A stretch of 64,000 bases of DNA. It comes from Calothrix sp. 336/3 (GTDB lineage Bacteria > Cyanobacteriota > Cyanobacteriia > Cyanobacteriales > Nostocaceae). The stretch spans positions 6,020,491-6,084,490 of the forward strand of contig NZ_CP011382.1 in NCBI RefSeq assembly GCF_000734895.2, written 5' to 3'. A program made the translations under genes and the position numbers. Positions 26,488 through 34,156 of this stretch are shown here, piece after piece. Within the stretch, counting starts at the first letter, position 1, and every line of letters begins with the position of its first letter. Under the pieces are notes generated by a model. That model made no database searches. It was not told the DNA's origin and worked only from the letters and a program-made list of their open reading frames with translations.

Positions 26488-27414
26488 ATGATACAGAACA
26501 CCGGATACCAGGAGCAGGCAGTGAATTCCTTCAATGATGCTCAACAGGAGCAACTTAAAGAAATAGGGGAACACCTCAGAAAAGTTAGAGAAGAAAAGTC
26601 TATTCGTCTGGAACAAATTGCTGCACAAACACTAATTCGCTTAATTTTTTTACAGGCTTTAGAAGAAGGTCGTTTTGAAGATTTACCAGAACCCATCTTT
26701 GTTCAAGGCTTTATCAAGCGTTATGGTGATGCCTTAGGTTTAGAAGGTACGACCTTAGCTAAAAATTTTGCGATTAACTTTTTTCTCCTGGATTCGGATA
26801 GTCAAAATATCTCTGTTTCGAGTAAACCCAGTTTTCACATACCCTTAATCGTTCCTTATTCTTTGCTCTTAGCTGCTGCATCTTTAGGATTATTTTATTT
26901 ACTCAACTTGCAGCAGAGGAATGAACAAGTATCTCAAACCAAAACCGTCAGAACTATAGCTAAATCTCCTCAAAAACCAGTAACTACACCAAAAGCTCCA
27001 GTTGAACCCCAAACTATTGTTTCTCCTACTGCTCCCATTGCTTCACCCCCAGTTGTCTCTACAGCCTCACCTACAGTCCCACCCTTAAATACTCCTACCC
27101 CTGAATCCACGTCTGCCAACACCCCCGTAGAAGTCACTTTGCAATTGCAAGAGCAATCATGGTTGCGCATCAAAATAGATGGGAAAATTGCTTTTGAAGG
27201 TGTGATGAATAAGGGTGATAAAAAAACTTGGAATGCTCAAAAAGAGTTGACAATTCGCTCTGGAAATGCGGGAGCTGTTTTAATTTCTACTAAGACAGAA
27301 GAAGCCAAACCCCTAGGAGATGTTGGTAGTGTTAAACAAGTTACTTTTACTTCCCAGGTGAATAATCAACAATCAACAATCAATAATCAAGAAACAACAG
27401 TGAATAACCAGTAG
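26488..27414 (+). CDS. RodZ-like protein (HTH, TM, DUF4115)
   Basis: A 308-residue protein with the standard RodZ layout: cytoplasmic HTH_25 domain (about residues 23-90), one membrane helix (117-139), a Pro/Thr/Ser-rich periplasmic linker and a C-terminal DUF4115 domain (about 215-285: LQEQSWLRIKIDGKIAFEG, GDKKTWNAQKELTIRSGNAG). RodZ links the MreB cytoskeleton to the cell-wall machinery. The last 17 residues are Asn/Gln/Thr-rich and come from a seven-base tandem repeat, so they are likely a recent extension. Start taken at ATG 26488; a GTG twelve bases earlier is possible. Confidence 0.87.
   Translation: MIQNTGYQEQAVNSFNDAQQEQLKEIGEHLRKVREEKSIRLEQIAAQTLIRLIFLQALEEGRFEDLPEPIFVQGFIKRYGDALGLEGTTLAKNFAINFFLLDSDSQNISVSSKPSFHIPLIVPYSLLLAAASLGLFYLLNLQQRNEQVSQTKTVRTIAKSPQKPVTTPKAPVEPQTIVSPTAPIASPPVVSTASPTVPPLNTPTPESTSANTPVEVTLQLQEQSWLRIKIDGKIAFEGVMNKGDKKTWNAQKELTIRSGNAGAVLISTKTEEAKPLGDVGSVKQVTFTSQVNNQQSTINNQETTVNNQ
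27359..27400 (+). repeat. seven-base tandem repeat at end of rodZ-like gene
   Basis: Successive heptamers of the form AATCAAC, AATCAAC, AATCAAT, AATCAAG then AAACAAC just before the stop codon. They resemble the heptameric short tandem repeats of filamentous cyanobacteria and here are translated into an NNQ/ST-rich tail. Confidence 0.7.
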
Positions 27415-27425
27415 ATTATGAATGT

Positions 27426-27458
27426 TGGTTAGTGATTGTCCTGAGCAATCACCAACCA
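27426..27458. terminator. hairpin between rodZ-like gene and gatA
   Basis: Thirteen-base stem TGGTTAGTGATTG / CAATCACCAACCA with one mismatch and a seven-base loop, between convergent stop codons. There is no good T-run, so it may be a terminator only in part. Confidence 0.5.
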
Positions 27459-27468
27459 CAAAATCCAC

Positions 27469-28926
27469 CTATAATTGTGGTGTTCGCAAATGCCAATCCG
27501 TAGATTGTTCGTAGGCGTGGGCAACTTGAAATAATTGGTCTTCTCGTAATACGTTACCAATGAGTTGTAAGCCAATAGGTAAACCCTGGGCATCAAAACC
27601 ACAAGGAACGCTCAAACCAGGCAACCCTGCCAGATTTACAGGAATTGTCATCAAATCGTTCAAATACATACTTAGAGGATCGGTGGTTTTTTCCCCTGCT
27701 CTGAAAGCTGTAGTTGGGGCAGTCGGACAAGCTAAGATATCAACCTTGGCGAATGCCTGTTCAAAATCTTGTTTGATTAATGTTCGCACTTTCTGCGCTT
27801 TCAGATAATAGGCATCGTAGTAGCCAGCAGACAATGCGTATGTACCAATCATGATCCGACGTTTAACTTCCGCACCAAAACCAGTGGCACGGGTATTGGT
27901 GTACATAGAAATCAGGTTATCCGTATCTGGGGCACGGTAGCCATATTTTACGCCATCATAGCGAGCAAGATTAGCAGATGCTTCACAGGGGGCAATAACG
28001 TAATAGCTTGGTAAACCATAGCGGAAATTAGGACAGGATACAGTTTGAATCTCTGCACCTAATTCTTGTAATTTTTCAATGGCTTTAGCCACAGCTGCGC
28101 TGACAACTGGATCTAAACCACTGGCAAAAGTTTCTTCAATAATACCGATTCTGATTTTACGCCGAGCTTTCAGGTCTGGTTTTAAGCTAATACCATAGTC
28201 AGGTATTTCTACTTTCAGGCTAGTTGAATCTTGGGGATCGTAGCCCGCGATCGCGTTCAATAAGATTGCCGCATCTTCCACCGTTCGAGCAAAGGGTCCA
28301 ATTTGGTCTAAGGAGGAAGCGTAAGCCACTAATCCATATCGAGAAACTAGCCCATAGGTAGGTTTCATTCCCACAACGCCACAGAAAGAGGCTGGTTGGC
28401 GAATAGAACCACCCGTATCGGAACCGAGGGATACCACACATTCATCCCCTGCAACTGCGGCAGCAGAACCACCAGAGGAACCCCCTGGAACCCGACTCAA
28501 GTCCCAAGGGTTAGCAGTAACTTGGTAAGCAGAGTTTTCCGTGGAGCTACCCATGGCAAACTCATCCAGATTGGTTTTTCCCACCATTACTGCCCCAGCA
28601 TCTGCTAGTTTTTGCGTTACCGTTGATTCATAGGGTGGAATAAAATTTTCTAGTATCCGTGAACCGCAAGTTGTGGGGATACCCTTGGTACATAAATTAT
28701 CTTTAATACCAATAGGAATCCCAGCTAATAAACCTATTTCTTCTCCCGCAGCAATTTTGGCATCAACAGCCTTTGCTTGTGCTAGTGCGTGTTCAGCAGT
28801 CACACACAAAAAACTATGTAACTTTGGTTCAACTGCTTGGATACGCTCTAGGGCTTCTTGAGTAATTTCCACAGCAGAACGTTCTTTTTTTTTCAGTTGA
28901 TTATGCAACTTGCGGATGGATGCCAT
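27469..28926 (-). CDS. gatA: Asp-tRNA(Asn)/Glu-tRNA(Gln) amidotransferase subunit A
   Basis: Catalytic amidase subunit of GatCAB, which converts Glu-tRNA(Gln) to Gln-tRNA(Gln), needed in cyanobacteria because they lack a direct Gln charging route. The 485-residue protein has the amidase signature with Lys75 (GIKDN), cis-Ser150 in VPGGSSGGSAAAVAG and nucleophile Ser174 in GSDTGGSIRQPA; the 75- and 24-residue spacings match known GatA enzymes. I start at MASIRKL, the family start; the longer frame adds 24 unrelated residues. gatB and gatC are not adjacent. Confidence 0.97.
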   Translation of the reverse strand: MASIRKLHNQLKKKERSAVEITQEALERIQAVEPKLHSFLCVTAEHALAQAKAVDAKIAAGEEIGLLAGIPIGIKDNLCTKGIPTTCGSRILENFIPPYESTVTQKLADAGAVMVGKTNLDEFAMGSSTENSAYQVTANPWDLSRVPGGSSGGSAAAVAGDECVVSLGSDTGGSIRQPASFCGVVGMKPTYGLVSRYGLVAYASSLDQIGPFARTVEDAAILLNAIAGYDPQDSTSLKVEIPDYGISLKPDLKARRKIRIGIIEETFASGLDPVVSAAVAKAIEKLQELGAEIQTVSCPNFRYGLPSYYVIAPCEASANLARYDGVKYGYRAPDTDNLISMYTNTRATGFGAEVKRRIMIGTYALSAGYYDAYYLKAQKVRTLIKQDFEQAFAKVDILACPTAPTTAFRAGEKTTDPLSMYLNDLMTIPVNLAGLPGLSVPCGFDAQGLPIGLQLIGNVLREDQLFQVAHAYEQSTDWHLRTPQL

Positions 28927-29178
28927 ATAGTTGTCTTCTGTAAATAGTATTTGTAAGCCCTGAGTTATGAGTTGAAGAGTAGCTGAAACGGTACTCAAAA
29001 TTCAATATTTATGACTCTGGACTACTATGAGGACTCAAGTCCCTGATTTTAGTACAGTTTGGCGACTTCTGCCCAGGGATTATTTCAGAGGATGTAGAGG
29101 TAATGTGTCGGGTATTGGGAAAAAGCCCTTGAGGGTGGGGTGTCGCCGAGAAAAAGCCTTAAAGGAAAATGTTGTGAA
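28927..29178. other. intergenic region between gatA and dnaE C-half
   Basis: Upstream regions of gatA (minus) and of dnaE (plus). No palindrome or consensus promoter that I can support. The 3' part up to 29307 is taken by a possible tiny minus-strand frame listed separately. Confidence 0.3.
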
Positions 29179-29301
29179 CTACGGAATTAGGTCAAAATAG
29201 ATTCTGGGGGTTGTCAATGGCTTCCCAGGGATATAAACGCGGAGAGTATCCAATCGACACACCCCATTGGTGACTAAATCATTATCATCAGATTCATCCA
29301 T
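29179..29301 (-). CDS. possible 40-residue protein divergent from dnaE
   Basis: A short frame whose product begins MDESDDNDLVTNG and continues CRLDTLRVYIPGKPL, ending RIYFDLIP. The composition is protein-like and the acidic start followed by a strand-like part looks less random than other shadows. The ATG is six bases from the divergent dnaE start. There is no ribosome site and I know no family. Could be chance. Confidence 0.25.
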   Translation of the reverse strand: MDESDDNDLVTNGVCRLDTLRVYIPGKPLTTPRIYFDLIP

Positions 29302-29307
29302 AAAACA

Positions 29308-30660
29308 ATGGTTAAGGTTATTACACGCAAACTCGCTGATACAGAGAACGTTTATGACATTGGTGTAGAAAATCACCATAATTTTCTGATTAAAAATGGT
29401 TTAGTTGCTTCTAATTGCTTTAATAAGTCTCACTCTACCGCCTATGGATATGTTACTTATCAAACAGCATATTTGAAAGCTAACTATCCTCTAGAGTATA
29501 TGGCGGCACTGCTAACGGCGAATAGTGGTGACACCGATAAGGTACAGAAATATATTGCCACCTGTATTAACATGTCTATTCAGGTGGATCCACCGGACAT
29601 AAACCGCTCTGGTGTTGACTTTACACCCCTAGGAGACAGAATATTATTTGGTTTTTCGGCTGTACGAAACGTCGGAGCTGCGGCGATCGCCTCTATCCTG
29701 GAAGCAAGAGAACAGGGAGGAGAATTTAAGTCTTTAGGTGATTTCTGCGATCGCACTGATTTAGGTGCAGTCAACCGCCGTACTTTACAATCCCTGATTT
29801 ACTGTGGTGCCTTTGACAAAATTAACTCCAATCGCCAACAGTTAATCAATGACCTCGATTTGGTCTATGATTGGGCACAGTCTCGCGCTAAAGATCGAGC
29901 TAGTGGACAAGGAAATCTCTTCGATTTATTTGGTACCGCATTTGCTACTAATAATCCTAGTCCGACACCCAACAGTTTTGAATCTGCTCCCAAAGCTAAA
30001 CCTGTGCCCGATTTTCCACCCCAGGAAAGATTAAGATGGGAAAAGGAACTCTTAGGCTTTTATGTCTCAGACCATCCCTTAAAAACTATTCGTCAATCTG
30101 CAAGAATTCTCGCTCCCATTAATCTTTCCCAAATCGGAGAACAAAAGGAAGATACATTGGTTTGTGCTGTTGTCATGTTGAATAACGTGAAAAAAGTCAC
30201 CACAAAAAAAGGTGATTCCATGGCTATTCTACAAATAGAAGATTTGACAACCCAATGTGAGGCTGTGGTATTCCCGAAAATTTACGAGCGGGTGAACCTA
30301 ATTCTACATGTTGACTCTCGATTAATTATCTGGGGAAAAATTGACCGCCGTGACGACCAAGTTCAATTAATTGTGGAAGATGCAGAACCTGTGGAAAGTG
30401 TACAAATGGTGATGGTAGAACTTAACCCTCAACAGGCAACCACTATCGAAGAACAACATCGACTTAGAACTATTTTACAGGAACAATCTGGTGATAAGGA
30501 TAAAGCCAGAGTCCCGGTTATTGGAGTAATTCAGGCAGGAGATTCTCGGAAAATAGTCCGTTTTAATAGACAATTTTGGGTGCAGGATTCTCGTAGTGCT
30601 ATGCAAGCTTTACAAAATGCCCGTTTCCCAGCTCAAATTCAATTTTTAACTAATACTTAA
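29308..30660 (+). CDS. dnaE: DNA polymerase III alpha, C-terminal half with split-intein C-fragment
   Basis: C-terminal gene of the split dnaE of cyanobacteria. Residues 1-36 are the intein C-fragment: TRKLADTENVYDIGV, then HHNF, ending with GLVASN; Asn36 is the cyclising residue and Cys37 of CFNKSHS the +1 extein nucleophile. After trans-splicing with an N-fragment made elsewhere, residues 37-450 become the C-terminal part of the replicative polymerase: the end of the polymerase domain (STAYGYVTYQTAYLKANYP), a helix-hairpin-helix part, and an OB fold (CAVVMLNNVKKVTTKKGD). The N-half gene is not in this window. In well-known DnaE inteins the residue before HNF is usually Asp; here it is His. 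Confidence 0.97.
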   Translation: MVKVITRKLADTENVYDIGVENHHNFLIKNGLVASNCFNKSHSTAYGYVTYQTAYLKANYPLEYMAALLTANSGDTDKVQKYIATCINMSIQVDPPDINRSGVDFTPLGDRILFGFSAVRNVGAAAIASILEAREQGGEFKSLGDFCDRTDLGAVNRRTLQSLIYCGAFDKINSNRQQLINDLDLVYDWAQSRAKDRASGQGNLFDLFGTAFATNNPSPTPNSFESAPKAKPVPDFPPQERLRWEKELLGFYVSDHPLKTIRQSARILAPINLSQIGEQKEDTLVCAVVMLNNVKKVTTKKGDSMAILQIEDLTTQCEAVVFPKIYERVNLILHVDSRLIIWGKIDRRDDQVQLIVEDAEPVESVQMVMVELNPQQATTIEEQHRLRTILQEQSGDKDKARVPVIGVIQAGDSRKIVRFNRQFWVQDSRSAMQALQNARFPAQIQFLTNT

Positions 30661-30983
30661 AATTCTGAACTGGAGCTAAAAGACCTCAATATGGTTAATG
30701 AAAGAATATTTTGAGGCACACCTTATCAAGTGAAGCCTACAGGATGTGGGAGAAGTTGAAAATTTCATACCCAGCAGAGTTATTCGTCTAGGGTGGTATA
30801 GACTCTAGCATCTCGCTAATCGAGGGAAAATCGAGATTACCTTACCAATACTGTGTATAAATTTTAATCAACAAAAAGAATAGCACTGAAATACGTATAT
30901 CGTCATCAGTAAATCACCTTATCGAAAATAGGCTGAAAAGCTAGTTTTTCGTTACTTATGCGGATGATGCTCCTATTGAGGAA
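30661..30983. other. intergenic region after dnaE C-half
   Basis: About 320 bases. A weak hairpin CCTCAATAT / ATATTTTGAGG (30684-30716, with a bulge) follows the dnaE stop but has no T-run. Nothing else seen. Confidence 0.35.
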
Positions 30984-31583
30984 ATGGTATCTTTTGATGC
31001 TATGAGGATATATGCAGCAACGAGGGCAAGGAACAAAAACTTAATGACCGTTGATGCGCTAGGTCAATTTGTAGCGTACTGCAAAAAAATTCAACCTCAA
31101 ACTCAGGAAGATATTAAAAGATTTTTCGAGGGGGTTGTGGGATTTCCTTATGATAAGGAACTCCTTTTGCAAGCATATTTGTTTTTGAATATCAAAGACT
31201 TATTTCCGACCTGCGCTGAACTTTTGTTATTTGAAAAGTCTCCTATTGCCGATTACACGGATTTAGGTAAGTGTGATTTCGTCTATCTCACACATGATAA
31301 TAAACTGTTTTTAATTGAAACAAAATTTATTGATACCGAAGCGACCGGAGCAACAGAAAGAAAAAGGAGGAATAAACATCGAAATAAGGTATTTGAACAA
31401 GTTATGACATTGAAAAGCCGCTTTAGTGAATACTGGGATATTCAGTTAAATGAGTTAGAATGTGGAGTCTTTACAACTGATTCTGAAGTCGATTGGCGAG
31501 GACTAGATGTCAACGTTACGACTCGTTCTATCTCAATTGACAAATTAGAAAAATGGCGGATAAATTATCATCGCCACTGGTAA
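30984..31583 (+). CDS. PD-(D/E)XK nuclease-like protein
   Basis: A 199-residue protein of unknown role with the outline of a PD-(D/E)XK nuclease core: a helix with Glu79 (TCAELLLFE), Asp98 in GKCDFVYL, a hairpin, and Glu112-Thr-Lys114 in LFLIETKFID, followed by a Lys/Arg-rich helix and NKVFEQVMTLKSRF. The N-terminal 60 residues may be a small helical domain (GQFVAYCKKIQPQTQEDIKRFFEG). No methylase, helicase or other defence gene is near, so a restriction role is not indicated; repair, RNA decay or a remnant of a mobile system are possible. The start is uncertain because GAGGAA lies very close to the ATG. Confidence 0.7.
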   Translation: MVSFDAMRIYAATRARNKNLMTVDALGQFVAYCKKIQPQTQEDIKRFFEGVVGFPYDKELLLQAYLFLNIKDLFPTCAELLLFEKSPIADYTDLGKCDFVYLTHDNKLFLIETKFIDTEATGATERKRRNKHRNKVFEQVMTLKSRFSEYWDIQLNELECGVFTTDSEVDWRGLDVNVTTRSISIDKLEKWRINYHRHW

Positions 31584-32212
31584 CCTTTGCTTTACTCTAA
31601 TTTAAAATTGTCAATTCAGAATTAATTTTTAACCTTTTAAGTTTTTGAATTATCTGAATTTTGAATCTTTGGCTAAGTTCAGGGTCAAGTTTGAGCAAAT
31701 TTGCTGTCTTGATTCTTGTCATTAAATTGGAATTACAAACCTAAAATTTTGTAATAAATATAGGCTGGGTGGAAGCAAATAAAACCCAATCTACTTATAA
31801 CTAATTCTAATGCGTTATCTTAGCCTTAACATTCCAAGGCAATAGTAAATTTTGTAGGTGCAAAGCAAAGGCTACACCAACAAATATAAAGCACAATTCC
31901 GGAGCAAATTATCAAGTGAAATTAAGTGGAGACGTTACGGTTAAACGTCTCTACAAACCACACTATGACAATTTGTCAGGCAATATTACATTATTTATCC
32001 ATCCTTGGCGGATTACTCAACAAAACTTAGTACAATTGATACTGCTTACTGATACACACTTCTATTTGTAGGCGTTATGCTGATTTATGTGGCATGAGGC
32101 AATTTCTGTCTGTTTGTCAGAATTTTGGACTTTCTCGTTGAAAGCTTCCTGAGAAAAATTTGATGCAGTAGCGCTTTTCCTGATTATCAGCATATAGATG
32201 AGGTAGATTCAG
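31584..32212. other. intergenic region with dispersed palindromic repeat
   Basis: About 630 bases, AT-rich, containing one palindromic repeat described separately. A GGCTACACC stretch near 31869 resembles repeat debris common in Nostocales. No gene seen. Confidence 0.4.
31926..31954. repeat. palindromic dispersed repeat (GAGACGTT type)
   Basis: GTGGAGACGTT pairs with AACGTCTCTAC over eleven positions with one G-T, around a seven-base loop. The GTAGAGACGT...ACGTCTCTAC form is a familiar small intergenic repeat of filamentous cyanobacteria. Confidence 0.7.
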
Positions 32213-32542
32213 GTGTTGTTGAGAACAATATTGGTAGTAATCATCGGTTTTTTACCTTCTCTATTTTCCTTGTGGTTAATGCGAAAAACTCAGGAAAGAA
32301 GTCGTTCTCATCTCAGAAGAGTTGCAACAATTAATTCCCAAAGAAGACAGATGATTCACAGTGATACAGGAACAAATACCAGCGATCGCTACTATATCGA
32401 AGGTGTAGGTTACCTGATTGGTGATATTAGTTGTCAGTATAATGCCCGTTCTGGCTACTTGCGCTGTGCTGTCAACCCCACTGGTCCCTGTGCAGTCTGT
32501 CGCTATTATCAACCGATGGATTGTGAGCAGCAGTCTTCCTAG
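32213..32542 (+). CDS. DUF6464-like membrane-anchored Cys-rich small protein
   Basis: A 109-residue protein with an N-terminal membrane helix (residues about 4-22) and a C-terminal conserved part YYIEGVGYLIGDISCQYNAR, then LRCAVNPTGPCAVCRYYQ. Five cysteines, two of them as CAVC, suggest metal binding or disulfides. This matches a cyanobacterial family I know as DUF6464, with no known function; I am fairly but not fully sure of the name. Translation starts at a GTG with GAGGT at 32200-32204, eight bases upstream. Confidence 0.75.
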   Translation: MLLRTILVVIIGFLPSLFSLWLMRKTQERSRSHLRRVATINSQRRQMIHSDTGTNTSDRYYIEGVGYLIGDISCQYNARSGYLRCAVNPTGPCAVCRYYQPMDCEQQSS

Positions 32543-32949
32543 TACTCAACAAGGGTCAATCAGTAGCAAGCAATGAGTAATTTATTACCAGTCAAAGCTT
32601 CCTTTGCGGACTATTAGTACCGCTACGCGGAATGCTCCCTGCGGGAGAGCTATGCTAACGTAATTACTTTGCTGCAAGTGTTTCAGACATTTGGTTTATT
32701 TCAGCCGCTCTGCACTAGAAATCAGAGTCGAGATTCATATTCTCCTCCAGGCAGTAGCCTTTATCCCTATCTATTTTTTATTTTTCCAGAGAGATTTTGT
32801 CGAGAATCTAATTTCACAAAAATCTAATTCAATCTGCATCTAAGTCAATTTGTGTGTGATTCTAGTGAAGAGTGAATTGTCGCAAAAGAGTGTTCAAAGG
32901 TATATCAGTCAAGTATGATAAGTGATGAAACTGTAGATTTTCACCACTT
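32543..32949. other. intergenic region with dispersed repeats
   Basis: About 400 bases. Around 32604-32660 lies a cluster of small hairpins typical of Nostocales repeats. The remainder shows no feature I can support. Confidence 0.4.
32604..32660. repeat. cluster of small hairpin repeats
   Basis: Contains CCGC-TAC-GCGG (32620-32630) and CTCCC-TGC-GGGAG (32635-32647), followed by AGCTATGCTAACG. Such GC-rich hairpin clusters are scattered through genomes of filamentous cyanobacteria. Confidence 0.6.
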
Positions 32950-33243
32950 ATGAAATACTACAAATGGTTCTGGGATGAACCCTTAGGTGGAGACTTTGAT
33001 ACCTGGGGAACTAGTACTTATTTTTTGGAAATAGGAGATAACTTTTATCCTCTGCGACAGATAGAAATTTACGAGAATGGCAATGTTTTATTTTATGATA
33101 GACAGCATTTGTCTGATGAATTTGGAATGTTGTGCGATCAACCGTTCAGAACTCTGGAAATACAGGAATTTGAAATTACCTCAGATGAATTTGAACTGAT
33201 GTGGAATACACAAGTACCTATCAATCGTTGCGTAAAACATTAG
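32950..33243 (+). CDS. hypothetical protein, DUF6881-like
   Basis: A 97-residue acidic protein without signal or membrane segment. The pattern of aromatic and acidic residues (YYKWFWDEPLGG, YFLEIGDNFYPLRQIEIYENGNVLFYD) and the C-terminal FEITSDEFELMW resemble small proteins annotated DUF6881, some of which occur as immunity-like proteins. That link is tentative and no toxin gene is visible next to it. It is convergent with the methyltransferase gene 40 bases downstream. Confidence 0.65.
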   Translation: MKYYKWFWDEPLGGDFDTWGTSTYFLEIGDNFYPLRQIEIYENGNVLFYDRQHLSDEFGMLCDQPFRTLEIQEFEITSDEFELMWNTQVPINRCVKH

Positions 33244-33284
33244 TTGACTGTGGTGAGAATAATCAGATAAGAGTTACTCAGAGC

Positions 33285-33947
33285 TTAATATTTCGATGTT
33301 TTTGTGGCTGTCCAATGGCGATCGCTAGATTGATAAACCCTGAGTTCTCCTAACTGTGTTTGATGTATCAGTTCCTGTATTTCGTCTACAGTGAATGCTG
33401 CATGGAGGGAGTCCCGAAATAATTTTCTTTGCTCTTGGTCATAGTCTACACCAATATTATCCACCAAGCTATCTATTGTCGCTTCATCTTGGGGTCGGAA
33501 CAAATCGCGCAAGAAAACAGCACCATGAGGTTTTAAGACTCTTCCTATTTCCTGGAAAAATGGTAAAGGATTAGGTAAGTGGTGAACCAAACTATTTGAT
33601 ATCACTAAATCAAAGTATGCATCGGGATAGGGCAAATTTTTGGCATCGATTAACTCCAAATGGATTTGTTGTTGTAAACCTACGGACTGGATATTTTGAG
33701 CAGCAATTTGCAGCATATTTGCTGCCAAGTCAATAGCGATAATTTGCCATTGAGGACGTATTTGAGCCATTAATATCGGAATACGTCCAGTACCAGTACC
33801 TGCATCCAGGACGATCGCTTGTTCTTGAGGATAAAGGGCGATCGCCTCCTGAGCAAAAGCCAGATTAATCTCAGTGAAGTCCATTGCATCATACTCAATA
33901 GCTGCTTCTGGAGTATCCATGACTTCGGTTTCTAACACTCTATCCAT
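33285..33947 (-). CDS. class I SAM-dependent methyltransferase
   Basis: A 220-residue methyltransferase. Motif I is VLDAGTGTGR, motif II ends IIAIDLAANML, motif III lies in HLELIDAKNLPYPD, and motif IV is DLVISNSLVHHLPNP. The C-terminal part (LRDLFRPQDEATIDSLV) is typical of small-molecule methyltransferases of the Methyltransf_11/25 type. I start at MDRVLE; a longer frame adds 15 residues and neither has a ribosome site. Substrate unknown; no biosynthetic partner is adjacent. Confidence 0.85.
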   Translation of the reverse strand: MDRVLETEVMDTPEAAIEYDAMDFTEINLAFAQEAIALYPQEQAIVLDAGTGTGRIPILMAQIRPQWQIIAIDLAANMLQIAAQNIQSVGLQQQIHLELIDAKNLPYPDAYFDLVISNSLVHHLPNPLPFFQEIGRVLKPHGAVFLRDLFRPQDEATIDSLVDNIGVDYDQEQRKLFRDSLHAAFTVDEIQELIHQTQLGELRVYQSSDRHWTATKTSKY

Positions 33948-34156
33948 GATTGTGAGGTGAATGACTGTATGAGAAAAGGAGAATCTTTCCATATGATATA
34001 ACTAGCCATCTCAAAGTAATCTCAAACAGTTCATAGTTTCAGAATTAGACTCGGAAATTTTCCTTAACTTCTAATTCCACTGACTGGAGAATGAAATATA
34101 TCCTATAACTTTGGGGAATACTAAGGAAACAAACAAAGTTAATCAGGGAAAGGTCA

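Noticed and set aside
26970..27173. Minus-strand frame opposite the RodZ-like linker
   Set aside because: The Gly/Val/Thr-rich product is an antisense reading of the Pro/Thr linker.
30984..31583. Restriction-modification system around the PD-(D/E)XK protein
   Set aside because: No methyltransferase with DNA-methylase motifs, no specificity subunit and no helicase are near; the methyltransferase at 33285 is a small-molecule type.
31584..32949. Insertion sequence or MITE
   Set aside because: Small palindromic repeats are present, but there are no paired terminal inverted repeats, target duplications or transposase remnants.
32950..33243. Toxin-immunity pair
   Set aside because: The small acidic protein could be immunity-like, but no toxin, secretion or polymorphic domain is present next to it.
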